A stretch of 64,000 bases of DNA from Schistocerca nitens. Lineage: Eukaryota; Arthropoda; Insecta; Orthoptera; Acrididae. The stretch covers positions 1,055,062,432-1,055,126,431 of the forward strand of contig NC_064614.1 in the NCBI RefSeq assembly GCF_023898315.1. The letters run 5' to 3'. A program made the translations under genes and the position numbers. Shown one piece after another: positions 46,101-58,400 of the stretch. A model generated the notes under the pieces. That model searched no databases and had not been told where the DNA came from. It was given only the letters and a program-made list of their open reading frames with translations. Within the stretch, counting starts at the first letter, position 1. Every line of letters starts with the position of its first letter.

Positions 46101-46212
46101 AACAGCCAACAACATTTTATAGCAACGTCATAGCGTAACGCAGCTCCAGGATTAATTCCTCACACAAATACCTTAAACACCAGAAGCAAACGAAATTAGT
46201 GGAAAATTATAT
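43153..46212. other. unassigned DNA, about 3 kb
   Basis: No recognised gene. The longest frame is a 161-codon minus-strand one at 44977-45462. It has no domain I recognise, no sign of splice sites and no protein-like repeats. A C-rich stretch near 44825-44850 is the only notable composition change. Confidence 0.3.
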
Positions 46213-49164
46213 TCATCTACATCTACATCTATACTCCGCGAGCCACCTTACGGTGTGTGGCGGAGGGTACTTATTGTACCACTATCTGATCCCCCCTTCC
46301 CCGTTCCATTCACGAATTGTGCATGGGAAGAACGACTGCTTGTAAGTCCCCGTATTTGCTCTAATTTCTCGGATCTTTTCGTTGTGATCATTACGCGAGA
46401 TATATGTGGGCGGTAGTAATATGTTGCCCATCTCTTCCCGGAATGTGCTCTCTCGTAATTTCGATAATAAACCTCTCCGTATTGCGTAACGCCTTTCTTG
46501 AAGTGTCCGCCACTGGAGCTTGTTCAGCATCTCCGTAACGCTCTCGCGCTGACTAAATGTCCCCATGACGAATCGCGCTGCTTTTCGCTGGATCATGTCT
46601 ATCTCTTCTATTAATCCAACCTGGTAAGGGTCCCATACTGATGAGCAATACTCAAGAATCGGACGAACAAGCGTTTTGTAAGCTACTTCTTTCGTCGATG
46701 AGTCACATTTTCTTAGAATTCTTCCTATGAATCTCAACCTGGCGCCTGCTTTTCCCACTATTTGTTTTATGTGATCATTCCACCTCAGATCGCTCCGGAT
46801 AGTAACTCCTAAGTATTTTACGGTCGTTACCGCTTCCAATGATTTACCACCTATGGCATAATCGTACTGGAATGGATTTCTGCCCCTATGTATGCGCATT
46901 ATATTACATTTATCTACGTTTAGGGAAAGCTGCCAGCTGTCGCACCATTCATTAATCCTCTGCAGGTCTTCCTGGAGTACGTACGAGTCTTCTGATGTTG
47001 CTACTTTCTTGTAGACAACCGTGTCATCTGCAAATAGCCTCACGGAGCTACCGATGTTGTCAACTAAGTCATTTATGTATATTGTAAACAATAAAGGTCC
47101 TATCACGCTTCCTTGCGGTACTCCCGAAATTACCTCTACATCTACAGATTTTGAACCGTTAAGAATGACATGTTGTGTTCTTTCTTCTAGGAAATCCTGA
47201 ATCCAATCACAAACCTGGTCCGATATTCCGTAAGCTCGTATTTTTTTCACTAAACGTAAGTGCGGAACCGTATCAAATGCCTTCCTGAAGTCCAGGAGTA
47301 CGGCATCAATCTGCTCGCCAGTGTCTACGGCACTGTGAATTTCTTGGGCAAATAGGGCGAGCTGAGTTTCACATGATCTCTGTTTGCGGAATCCATGTTG
47401 GTTATGATGAAGGAGATTTGTATTATCTAAGAACGTCATAATACGAGAACACAAAACATGTTCCATTATTCTACAACAGATTGACGTAAGTGAAATAGGC
47501 CTATAATTATTCGCATCTGATTTATGACCCTTCTTGAAAATGGGAACGACCTGCGCTTTCTTCCAGTCGCTAGGTACTTTACGTTCTTCCAGAGATCTAC
47601 GATAAATTGCTGATAGAAAGGGGGCAAGTTCTTTAGCATAATCACTGTAGAATCTTAAGGGTATCTCGTCTGGTCCGGATGCTTTTCCGCTACTAAGTGA
47701 TAGCAGTTGTTTTTCAATTCCGATATCGTTTATTTCAATATTTTCCATTTTGGCGTCCGTGCGACGGCTGAAGTCAGGGACCGTGTTACGATTTTCCGCA
47801 GTGAAACAGTTTCGGAACACTGAATTCAGTATTTCTGCCTTTCTTCGGTCGTCCTCTGTTTCGGTGCCATCGTGGTCAACGAGTGACTGAATAGGGGATT
47901 TAGATCCGCTTACCGATTTTACATATGACCAAAACTTTTTAGGGTTCTTGTTTAGATTGTTTGCCAATGTTTTATGTTCGAATTCGTTGAATGCTTCTCT
48001 CATTGCTCTCTTTACGCTCTTTTTCGCTTCGTTCAGCTTTTCCTTATCAGCTATGATTCGACTACTCTTAAACCTATGATGAAGCTTTCTTTGTTTCCGT
48101 AGTACCTTTCGTACATGATTGTTATACCACGGTGGATCTTTCCCCTCGCTTTGGACCTTAGTCGGTACGAACTTATCTAAGGCGTACTGGACGATGTTTC
48201 TGAATTTTTTCCATTTTTGTTCCACATCCTCTTCCTCAGAAATGAACGTTTGATGGTGGTCACTCAGATATTCTGCGATTTGTGCCCTATCACTCTTGTT
48301 AAGCAAATATATTTTCCTTCCTTTCTTGGCATTTCTTATTACACTTGTAGTCATTGATGCAACCACTGACTTATGATCACTGATACCCTCTTCTACATTC
48401 ACGGAGTCGAAAAGTTCCGGTCTATTTGTTGCTATGAGGTCTAAAACTTTAGCTTCACGAGTTGGTTCTCTAACTATCTGCTCGAAGTAATTCTCGGACA
48501 AGGCAGTCAGGATAATGTCACAAGAGTCTCTGTTCCTGGCTCCAGTTCTGATTGTGTGACTATCCCATTCTATACCTGGTAGATTGAAGTCTCCCCCTAT
48601 TACAATAGTATGATCACGAAACTTCTTCACGACGTTCTGCAGGTTCTCTCTGAGGCGCTCAACTACTACGGTTGCTGATGCAGGTGGTCTATAGAAGCAT
48701 CCGACTATCATATCTGACCCACCTTTGATACTTAACTTAACCCAGATTATTTCACATTCGCATTCGCTAATAACTTCACTGGATATTATTGAATTCTTTA
48801 CTGCTATAAATACTCCTCCACCATTGGCGTTTATCCTACCCTTGCGGTATATATTCCATTCTGTGTCTAGGATTTCGTTACTGTTCACTTCCGGTTTTAA
48901 CCAACTTTCCGTTCCTAATACTATATGCGCACTATTTCCTTCAATAAGAGATACTAATTCAAGAACCTTGCCCTGGATACTCCTGCAGTTTACCAATATT
49001 ACGTTAACTTTTCCTGTTTTTGGTCTCTGAGGACGGACGTTCTTTATCAACGATGATAATGTTCTCTCTGGTAAGCCGTCAGGTATTACCAAGCGGTTGA
49101 ATCGATCAGTCGTTCGAGATGTTTCTCGTTTTTTTGCCGAATGTGAGTTCACTTTTAATTCCAC
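46213..49164 (-). mobile_element. LINE, copy A, endonuclease plus reverse transcriptase
   Basis: A minus-strand non-LTR retrotransposon. The 3' end carries a (TAGATG)-type tail (46214-46233 on the plus strand) after a short 3' non-coding region. Upstream of the coding start no ORF1 is visible within 2 kb, and the sequence turns AT-rich, so either this copy is 5'-truncated or the element has one ORF. A short tandem repeat tail instead of poly(A) fits CR1/L2-type LINEs, but the clade is not established. Confidence 0.88.
46282..49164 (-). CDS. LINE ORF2: endonuclease/reverse transcriptase, 960 residues
   Basis: The protein nicks target DNA and copies the element's RNA into it. Residues 53-270 are an AP-type endonuclease: NVILVNCRSI, the catalytic Glu in GTESWL (E86), GDFNLPG at 191 and SDHKS at 262. 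Residues about 500-780 are the reverse transcriptase: YRPISLTS, LDFRKAFDTVPH, GVPQGSVIGPLLF and the catalytic FADD at 711-714. A conserved C-terminal domain follows. All core residues are present and there is no internal stop. However, the frame has no ATG before the endonuclease (it opens at a GTG with stops close upstream), so the natural start may be lost. Confidence 0.88.
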   Translation of the reverse strand: MELKVNSHSAKKRETSRTTDRFNRLVIPDGLPERTLSSLIKNVRPQRPKTGKVNVILVNCRSIQGKVLELVSLIEGNSAHIVLGTESWLKPEVNSNEILDTEWNIYRKGRINANGGGVFIAVKNSIISSEVISECECEIIWVKLSIKGGSDMIVGCFYRPPASATVVVERLRENLQNVVKKFRDHTIVIGGDFNLPGIEWDSHTIRTGARNRDSCDIILTALSENYFEQIVREPTREAKVLDLIATNRPELFDSVNVEEGISDHKSVVASMTTSVIRNAKKGRKIYLLNKSDRAQIAEYLSDHHQTFISEEEDVEQKWKKFRNIVQYALDKFVPTKVQSEGKDPPWYNNHVRKVLRKQRKLHHRFKSSRIIADKEKLNEAKKSVKRAMREAFNEFEHKTLANNLNKNPKKFWSYVKSVSGSKSPIQSLVDHDGTETEDDRRKAEILNSVFRNCFTAENRNTVPDFSRRTDAKMENIEINDIGIEKQLLSLSSGKASGPDEIPLRFYSDYAKELAPFLSAIYRRSLEERKVPSDWKKAQVVPIFKKGHKSDANNYRPISLTSICCRIMEHVLCSRIMTFLDNTNLLHHNQHGFRKQRSCETQLALFAQEIHSAVDTGEQIDAVLLDFRKAFDTVPHLRLVKKIRAYGISDQVCDWIQDFLEERTQHVILNGSKSVDVEVISGVPQGSVIGPLLFTIYINDLVDNIGSSVRLFADDTVVYKKVATSEDSYVLQEDLQRINEWCDSWQLSLNVDKCNIMRIHRGRNPFQYDYAIGGKSLEAVTTVKYLGVTIRSDLRWNDHIKQIVGKAGARLRFIGRILRKCDSSTKEVAYKTLVRPILEYCSSVWDPYQVGLIEEIDMIQRKAARFVMGTFSQRESVTEMLNKLQWRTLQERRYAIRRGLLSKLRESTFREEMGNILLPPTYISRNDHNEKIREIRANTGTYKQSFFPCTIREWNGEGGIR

Positions 49165-49169
49165 AGTAC

Positions 49170-50687
49170 ATTCTTTTCTGATTAATTTTTACTTTAATCT
49201 TTAAACAGTTAACGCTTTAATTACTTAATTAATGTTTTAATTAATATTTATTTTATCCTTTTATAGCACCCAGATATGTCTTCAGATTTTATTTTCGGTC
49301 TTATGACAGAAAATTTAGAGACGTTAGATGTGACATGTAACCGATATTCTACTTTTGATAGTGGGAATGTGGCAACACTCTTAAAAGTCTAGCACTACAC
49401 TCTCTGTTTTATACACTACAAATCTGAAATTAGATTTTACAGTAACCCCACCCGATACTTCTCACAACTATGTCCAAAAAAGCACATCTTTTGCTTTGTT
49501 AAGGCCACAGTGAAGATGTTTCATCGTCTTAGGCTGCTTTGCATAACGTTAAATATGTAATTTTTGTTTATGAAATAAAGGTATGGTAGTCTGTTTACGC
49601 TCATTTCATCTCGTGTGTGAACATTTTCACTTATGGCTGATTAATCAGCAGCAACTTAGCAGATTTCAGTGCGAGTCATCCGAAGTTTAGGAACGGTAGC
49701 CATCCAGCCACAGGTGTGCTTGTCTCATTATATATTATCTTATCTTATCTACATACATACCGAGCAAACCACGGAGGATACCATACGCTACTGCTGTCCA
49801 TTACCTTTCCTATGCCACCCGAAACTGGAGTGAGAGAAAAATGACTTTCTAGTTCCGTGCGAACCCTGATTTGTCTTGCCTTCGCGGCCATGGGGCGAAA
49901 TTTATGTTGGTGGCAGTAGGATTGTCCTGTAGTGTGTGTCATATTCCAGTTCTCTAAACTTTCTCAATAGCGCTGCAAGAAAGGACTTCTCCTTCTTCCT
50001 TCCAGGGATTCTAATTTCAGTACACACGTATTGATCGAAACTACCGGTAACATTTCTAGCAGTATGCTTGCAAATTGCTTCGATGACTTCGTTGTGGTGG
50101 TATCCCAAATATTCAAGCAGAATAACGGTTTGCACGTGTTCTATAAATGAGATTTTCTCTCCTAGAATTCTTCCAGTACACCGAAGTCATCCATTCACCT
50201 ACCCTACGACCATTTTGTTTCATGTCGCTTTGCAACGCTATGCTTACATATCTAATCAATGTGACTGTGATAGGAGTCAGAAGTGTGTTAATGATGGTTC
50301 GGAGTCGATTTTCAACTGCACACCCTCTAATAACTGTTTGGGTAACCAATGCTCTGAAGTGTTCAAAGAAACTTTCAGCATTAGGACAGCTTGACCTTTT
50401 ATATCATTTAGGGATACATCCATTAAAGATGCAAAATATGTGGTAGAAGGGTGAAACCGCACATCGATTCATTCAAGACGCTAAACGTCCCTTGTTCTAA
50501 ATTTTGCGATCGCACTCGTGGTCTGTCAGAACAGAGATGAATGCCGTGTGTTGGAGACCATTATCGTTATAAGAGAATTTTTGCTCTATTCGTAAAGATG
50601 AAATAGTATTTATATTTTTATTTAATTGAATTTAGGTTCCAACTGATACATTATTATTGTTTGTTTGTGCAATAAGTGGACTGAACT
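49170..50687. other. unassigned DNA with minus-strand coding-like scraps
   Basis: Minus-strand frames between 49745 and 50462 look somewhat protein-like: a KKEKSFLAALLRKFRELEYD stretch near 49980, and others near 50113-50462 in changing frames. I cannot assign them to a family. They may be an old retroelement or host-derived pseudogene. Confidence 0.3.
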
Positions 50688-50700
50688 GTTCGTACAGTCA

Positions 50701-50902
50701 AAAAAATGGTTCAAATGGCTCTGAGCACTATGGGACTCAACTGCTGAGGTCATTAGTCCCCTAGAACTTAGAACTAGTTAAACCTAACTAACCTAAGGAC
50801 ATCACACACATCCATGCCCGAGGCAGGATTCGAACCTGCGACCGTAGCGGTCTCGCGGTTCCAGACTGCAGCGCCAGAACCGCGCGGCCACTTCGGCCGG
50901 CC
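50701..50902 (-). mobile_element. tRNA-derived SINE, copy 8
   Basis: A full-length minus-strand copy with an exact 13-bp target duplication gttcgtacagtca (50688-50700 and 50903-50915). The tRNA head, body and an A-run (a T-run on its own strand) are all present. Confidence 0.92.
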
Positions 50903-50915
50903 GTTCGTACAGTCA

Positions 50916-51474
50916 CTTTAGAGTAATGAAGATAGGTTACTTCAGCGTTATCCATAGAAAATGTGCTCTTGGGAATCATCTGATACGTTTAGGAACCGTA
51001 TAAAGTTTCCATTGATGTCACTTAGCTAGCTACAGATTTGTACGTCGTTCATAAAGTACACCAGAAAAAAATTCGACTACAATTCGTAACATACGATTGT
51101 ATCTGAGTGACAGGAAATACATAATACGTTGATGTATTACGTCCACTGGAATACCACACATGTACAGATGGTCGTGTGTCATCCTGAGCAGTGTCCTGGA
51201 CTGCGGACATAGTATCCGTATACAGATCCGTCGGTATGTGTGGAACGAGAGCAGCACATTCCAACAGGCGCGACTATGTGGTTCTGTCGGTACCTGGAAT
51301 GTTCGCCACTTGCTGTTGCAAGACGTTTACGAAATGGGCAACGGAAGCACTTAGATAGACAAAAATTATGGGTCACTTTCTGTATCATAAGTACCCAAAG
51401 CACTCAATGGAACTGAGAAATGTCCTAGAGCGCTCACTGTTTTTCTATTTGGTGAAAGAAATCGTCTACACTGA
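50916..51474. other. unassigned DNA
   Basis: Nothing recognised. Confidence 0.3.
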
Positions 51475-51868
51475 CTGTTAAAATACTTTTACTAAAAGTC
51501 ACGATCGTTTTCGCACCAGTGGAGATGCAGCTTCAGGTGATAGGTTCCTTTATTTTTTTTGGAGCAGTCATAGAGCGGGAAAGTGAATGCTTAGAGCCAA
51601 GTCCCATCGTTCATTATCAAGGTTAAAGCAATAGCTTGGTAAAAGTGGTTTTCTGTGATGAAACAACCGCTTTTAGCGTGCTATTAGTTTAATCTTCATG
51701 ATGAACGAAGGGACTTGGCTATAAACGGTCACTTTGTCGCACCATGACTGTTAAAAAAAAGAAAAGAAAACGAAATAAAGAAACCTATCACTGAAGATGC
51801 ATCTTCGCTGATGCGAAACCTGTTGTGACTTTTTTAAAAAAGTGTTTTAACAGCCATGGCGGAGCATT
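51475..51868. repeat. foldback element, arms about 190 bases
   Basis: Left arm from gttaaaatacttttactaaa and right arm ending aagtgttttaac are imperfect inverted copies along nearly their whole length. The centre is near 51667 (ctgtgatgaa). Examples of matching blocks: gccaagtccca...cgttcatta on the left and taatcttcatgatgaacg on the right. No clear target duplication. Each arm contains a CTGAAG-hairpin-GAAA motif. Confidence 0.75.
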
Positions 51869-51960
51869 TTATTCACTTTGCATGCCATTAATTATGCCGG
51901 AATTATGTTGAGGGTGAGGCAGCTTAGGCAAACTACCCAAAATGTATCTAGAGTGAAATT

Positions 51961-52740
51961 CTACATCTACGTGATTACTCTGCTATTCACAATAAAGTAC
52001 CTGGCAGAGGGGTCAATGAACCACCTTAAAACTATCTCTCTACCGTTCCACTCTCGAACGGCGTGCGGGAAAAACGAGCACTTAAAATATTTCTGTACGA
52101 GTCCTGATTTTCCCTTATTTTATCGTGATGATAATTTGTACCTATGTAGGTATCAACAGAATGTTTTCGCAATCGGAAGAGAAAACTGATGATTGAAATT
52201 TGATGAGAAGATGATTTTAATGATTGCCACTCCAACTCACGTATTATATCTGTGGTGCTATCTCCCCCTATTTTTCGATGTCATCTGTCAGTCCCATATG
52301 ATGCGGATCCCATGCCGCATAGAAATACTCTAGAATAGGGAGAACAAGCGTGGTTTAAGCAGTCTCTTTAGTAGACCTGTTACACCTTCTGAGTGTTCTG
52401 CCAATGAATCGCAGTCTTTGGTTTGCTCTAACAACAACATTATTTGTGTGATCGTTTCAATTTAGATTATTTGCAATTGTAATCCCTAAGTATTTAATTG
52501 AATTTACAGCCTACAGTTTTGTGTGACTTATCGCGCATTCGAAATTTAGCTGATTTGTTTTAGTACTCATGTGACTAAGTTCACACTTTTTTTTATTCTG
52601 GGTCAATTGCCACTTTTCGCACCATAGATACATCTTATCTAAATAAATTTGCAATTCGTTTTGGTCATCTGAAGACTTTACAAGATATTAAATGACAGCA
52701 TCATCAGCAAACAATCTAAGAGGGCTACTCAGATTGTTCG
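51961..52740 (-). mobile_element. LINE fragment, minus strand, decayed
   Basis: The 3' end begins with tctacatctac (tail) and a segment like the 3' end of the LINE at 38.2 kb. Upstream on the minus strand follow the C-terminal block (HHDKIRENQDSYRN), an AGRTLRRC-like block near 52395, and the remnant RLFADDAVI near 52700-52725. It is the same subfamily as 38.2 kb but older, with many stops. Confidence 0.65.
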
Positions 52741-52754
52741 TGAAGTTGCGATAA

Positions 52755-52830
52755 CGCTGCGTCGTGGAAAGCGTCGTGGTTACCGCACCTGTCTAGTAAG
52801 CACAAGACTCTGGGTTCGAACACCGCCGGA
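52755..52830 (+). repeat. tRNA-like SINE head fragment
   Basis: A stretch containing gtggttaccgcacctgtcta and ctgggttcgaacacc resembles a tRNA-derived head with A and B boxes. No body or target duplication found. It directly follows the LINE fragment. Confidence 0.35.
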
Positions 52831-54697
52831 GCTGACAGCAGTGATCCCCCTTCAATTTACATACAACGTTTCACAGCTGCAGATTTTGCGTATGTGTGTT
52901 GTTTCGGACGTGTCCGAAAGACATACACCACGCAATCATATACTTGTGAAACTGATGCTTTGTGCAAGTTGTATACAACTATACTCAGGTTCCCATTTAA
53001 GCGATCAAATAAATCTCAGAAACACACATTACTTCTTAAGATTGGTAGCCTGCATTCCATCTAAACAAATCATAAATTCGCTGGTGTCATTTCTTAACCC
53101 TCTAGTATTTTGGTGCAATAATTTTACCATAACTTACGTTTCAGGCTCCAGATACTGAGGTATGTTTATTGCTTTTAATTCTGATTTTGCCCAGAAATAT
53201 GCACTGCTCTGTCACAAGTAACCACGCGGATATACTACTGTGGCACGCAGTTTACCTTTCCTCTTTATTGACATACAGGCCGTGAGTTGTGGTCTGGTCA
53301 TCCTAGTTATAGTGATGCTGGTCGTCCACGTCACATTGACGCAATACTATTTGAATAACAGGAGACGCCCTACGGAGAGTAGGTGAATCCTGTTTGAAAG
53401 AAGTTGAAGGTCAACAGCTCGTCCAATTGTTCCCACAAGTCTCGGCTAGAAAATAAACGTACAGCTCCAGTACTGTGTATACTTGTAATTCTATATCTTT
53501 CATCTCATTCGGTCCAATGAATTTGTCACAGAACGTTATAAGAGTGTCTACGATTTTGAGTTGCAGACAATATAGTTAAATCGGTTTCTCGTCATCGGTC
53601 AGACCGCAATAGCAGATTTTGCCTTTATACCGCTGTAACATAGCTCGTTTACAGTACATAGGTTTCTTTCTACTATTCCATATTTAATATGAAAAACAAT
53701 CAGTTCAGTAACAGTTAAAATTACACGTTTCGAGAACACCTAAAAGCAACAAGACACGCAATAAGACACAAGCAATGATCATCTGTTTCAAAAGTATTTA
53801 AAGTTTTATAGTATTGCGTTAGAAGGATTTAACTGCGAAAACCTGCTTGTTTCATTTTTTTAGGTTCTAATTCAGAGACGGTGCCCTTTATCATCTCTAT
53901 TCACAATAAAGAAAATAAACTGAAATGCACCATTCCATTAATACAGGTAGCATAGTAAGCATGAACGTTCATTCGGCCATTTGCAAGCGATAACTGTATA
54001 AATCAAATGTATATAAGTCACATTCTTCGCGAAAACCGATTTATTGAGTGTAATAGATGTAGTTTTAGGGGATATTTTTGGAGAGAGCACGTGATCGTCT
54101 TTGGAGTCAAACCTATGATCACGTGCACTGCCTGTCATTACACTTGAAGCTAAGCACTTTTAGTTTCACCTGGTATGAACCGCATGAACCCAGTTAGTGT
54201 TTCGAAGTTTCACGAAGCGTGTAATTTTTTCTTGTATACGGAAGTTCAACAGAATGTTAATGATTACTGTTAAGTCTTACTTTCATGTAAAGAGAAGTAT
54301 GCATAATGGTAAAGTTAAAATTCGTCATGCACAGACGGGCACTAGCACTGTATTAGAAATGGGTAGATAGTGTGCACTACACGGGGAAAAGAAAGATGGA
54401 GTAAATCGCAATTTATTTAGGGCGCAAAAGTCCGTATACTTCATGACGCAATAATAAGAAAAAAATTACTATTGCATAACAGTTTCTGACATCCAAAACA
54501 TAAGAAGAATCAGGGAGGGTAGATACTGCAGTATAAACGACACCGAGATCTTTATTGTAGTGTACCATCAGATAAACAGGAGCTACGCTTGGGTAAATCG
54601 AGGCAAGAAACGGTCCGGAAAGTGGAACGATATCGGGAATGCATAAGAAGATGGAATACGAAAAAGCACAACAAGAATTTCCGATCGCGAACAAACG

Positions 54698-54753
<56 letters not shown>

Positions 54754-55022
54754 TTAGCGTGAGTGCCCGCAGGACGTAGTCTCTCCACTGTTAGAACGAT
54801 ATAGACGTGTGTTTAGTCCATAACTATACTGTCATTTTATGCTCAGTCACTAGTAATACCAGAACAAATAACGCCCATTATTTATACTGAAGAAGAGAAA
54901 TACGTGTGGCATCGTTATTATGTTAATCACACAGCTCATGGCACAAACTGGAACAGAAGATATGAATTGTAGATTAACCCGTACAGTATTCTCTTGTAGG
55001 GTAATTATTTAAACATAATAAT
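52831..55022. other. unassigned DNA with an (AC)n microsatellite
   Basis: Nothing recognised beyond the microsatellite at 54705-54750. Confidence 0.3.
54705..54750. repeat. (AC)n microsatellite, about 23 units
   Basis: Pure alternating AC directly after a short TATATA run. Frames across it read as Cys-Val or Thr-His runs and are not genes. Confidence 0.95.
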
Positions 55023-55029
55023 TGTTTCA

Positions 55030-55115
55030 GAATGAACGAGTTCGAGTCTCGGTCCAGCACACGATTTTAATCTGTCAGGGAATTTCATAGTAACTGTTCA
55101 CTGAAACTGCAGAAA
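55030..55115 (+). repeat. diverged single copy of the 301-bp unit (T-arm and 3' part)
   Basis: gagttcgagtctcggtccag then cacacgattttaatctgtca corresponds to the tRNA T arm and the following part of the 301-bp unit at 221-1859 (gagttcgaatctcggtcggg, cacacagttttaatctgcca), including a weakly matched continuation. It is a lone, decayed copy without a tandem neighbour. Confidence 0.65.
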
Positions 55116-55489
55116 CTGTGTTAGAAAACCTACGTGAAGGATACTTTTGTTTTCAGACATTTAATTAATTGAGGGGACACACCTCCCGCGTGTAAAATCC
55201 AAAGATGTTCTTCTGTTTGAGTATTCACTGTATCACTTAAATGAGAAGTACGCTATAGCTATTACTGACGGTTATCTTTTGTACAGCCTCCTGGACAAGA
55301 GTTTTCACAACATCGTCAATTCGTTCTCTACACAATTCCGAGACTATGGCTAACGAGTAGAATAATTCTTCTAAAGAATAATTCTTCTGGACAGTGTGGG
55401 AGAAGTATACATTGCCACATGGCTATTGAAAATTCCACCGTTAGCGCTTCATACAAATCGGAAAAGTAACACAGAAAAAAACAAAAGCA

Positions 55490-58400
55490 AAAATGGCTAC
55501 TGTGGTAATAGAACCTTTGAGGCTAAGATCAGTGTCCAATGGTTTGACATTGAATGACATTAAGGTTAATGAGAAGCTCAGACAGGCAGGTACTAGAGAT
55601 ATTGAAATATCAAAAGATTCTCATAAAAGCACAGTGAAAAATAACGTTAGTATATTGCATTAGAATATCAGGGGATTAGAAAACAAAGTGGATTAGCTTC
55701 TTGTTTGTTTAGAAGATTTAGAAACGAAGGTGGAATAGATGTACTTTGCCTGTCTGAACACCATATAGTCACAGATACGGGAATGGTAAATGTAGATGGA
55801 CATAAGCTATCATCACTTGTAAATAGAGACACTGTGGGGAGAGGAGGAGTGACCGTAAATGTTAAAATTTATCATAGTGTGAAAAATTTAGAAACTAAAA
55901 ACATTTGTGTAAAGCAACATAGAGAAGCATGTGCATGTGCGCTTAAAGTAAGTAATGGTACTTTTATAATCGTAAGTGTGTATAGGTCATCACTGGGAAA
56001 TTTTCAACTATTTTTGAAGAAAACTAGGATTCTTTGTTGTGCTGTCTGTCAGATAGAAAGAAGCAAATTATAGTTAGTAGGGATTTCAATGTACATTTTC
56101 TGAAAGAATCCGATAGCGAACTTGATCTTGAAGTATTATTTGATTCTTTCAATTTGACATCAGTTATTGATTTTCCTACTTGGGTGATACAGGGAAGCAG
56201 CACACCTATAGATAATGCTTTTACAAGATAAATTAAGCGAATAAAAACTCTAGCTATTAAGAATGGCCTGTCTGATCATGATGCACAGATATTTGCGGTA
56301 TATGACATAGCTCCATACAGTAATGCGAAACAGTCCTCCAAAATGCATTCAGCTAGTGATTTAACAAATGTAAATTTTTGGGAAAGCTTGCATCAGCTAG
56401 ACTGGGATAAGGTGTACAAGAACCTTGATGCTAATCTAAAATTAAATACATTTCATGATACCTTTGGCAGTATATTTGAAAACAGAATCCTTAAGAAAAC
56501 AGTGAAACACTATTGTAAGAAACCATCTAACAAGCTGTGGCTTACTAAATGGATGAAAATATTTTGTAAACATAAAAGGATAACGTATATTATAGCTAGA
56601 AGAAGTAATGATCCGAAATAGTGCAACATTATAGAAACTACAGCACTATATTAAGAAAAATTATTAAAAACTCCAGAAGTATGTGTATTATGTCTGGGAT
56701 TAGCACTTCTGACAATAAAATTAAAACAATTTGGAATATTGTTAAAAGGGAAACAGGGCGACCGATAGCACAGGAAGACTATATTTCTATTAACTCAATG
56801 AAAAGTTTGTTAACAAAAAGCCAGAATATTGTTAAAAGGGAAACAGGGCGACCGATAGCACAGGAAGACTATATTTCTATTAACTCAATGACAGGTTTGT
56901 TAACAAAAAGCCAGAAGTAGAAAATACTTTTAATATTCATTTTTAAGTGTTGTAGAAAAAATAGGATCCAGCTATACATTAGAAACTGCAATGCTGTGTA
57001 TGGAACAGGCATTACCTATGCAATTTGATCAAACTGAAATTCAACCCACCTCTCCTACTAAAATTATGAAAAAAAATAATTCGCCAAAAGTAAAAGCTCA
57101 CATGGAGTTGATGGCATTTCCCACATATTAGGCAAAGCTTGTTCCCAACAGATAACTAGGATTCTCAGCCACATATGTAGCAGCTCACTGAAAGAGGACA
57201 TTTTTCCAGATAGACTGAAATATGCTACTGTTAAATCACAGCATAAAAATGGGATAGATCTAATGCTAACAACTACTAGCCAATGTCACTTCTGACAGCT
57301 TTATCAAAAATTCTTGAAAAAGTAATGTATTCAAGAATAGCTTCACATATTTGTAAAAATGAAGTACTAACAAAATGTGAGTTTGGTTTTCAGAAAGGCT
57401 TTTCAACAGGAAATGCCATATATGCTTTCACTGATCAAATATTAAATACTCTGAATAGCCGAACACCACCCGTTGGGATATTTTGTGATCTCTCAAAGGC
57501 TACTGACTGTGTGAATCATGAAGTTCTTCTAGATAGACTTAAGAATTGTGGCATGAGTGGGGAAGTGCATGAATGGCTTAATTCATTTAACTGGAACAAT
57601 TCAGTAGGTTGAATTTAACAGTATAGATAATGTGAGAAACTCAGCCAAGTCCTCTAACTTCGGAGGTATGAAGAAAGATGTCCCACAGGATTCAGTATTG
57701 GTTCCTATGTTGTTCTTAATATATAATAACGACTTGCCACTCTGTGTTCATGAAGATGCAAAGCGAGCTATTTTTGCTACAATACAAGGATAGTAATCAC
57801 ACCCAACAAACAAGAGCTTGCTGGGGAAATTGTAAACAGTATCTTTCAGAAAATTAGTAAGTGGTTCTCTGCAAATAGACTCGAACTAAATTTTAAGGAA
57901 ACACTGCGTGTACAATTTCGTACAGTAAATGATAAATATAGACTTTGAAAAGAAGTCTGTTTCTAATCCAGAATATTGGAAGTTTCTGGATGTGTGCATT
58001 GATGAGAAATTGAATTGGAGCAAACACATTGATGATCTGCTGAAACGGTTAGGTTCAGCTACTTACGCTATTAGGTTTATTGAAAATGTTGGTGATAAAC
58101 ATATCAGTAAATTAGCTTACTATGCCTATTTTGATTCGCTGCGTTCATATGGCATTATATTTTGAGGTAATTCATCATTGAGAGAGAAAGTATTCATTGC
58201 AGAAAAGCGTGTACTGTTAATAATAGTCGGAGCCCGTCCAAGATCATCTGGCAGAAATTTATTTGAGGAACTCGGAATATTCATGGTAACTTCGTAATAC
58301 TTATATTTACTTATGAAATTCGATATTACTAACCATCCCAATTCAAAAAAAGAAAAAAAAATCGCAATGTGCGTAGCAACAACTCTAGCAGAAAGGATGA

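Noticed and set aside
54413..54788. Minus-strand frames beginning with Cys-Val runs
   Set aside because: They are created by the (AC)n microsatellite.
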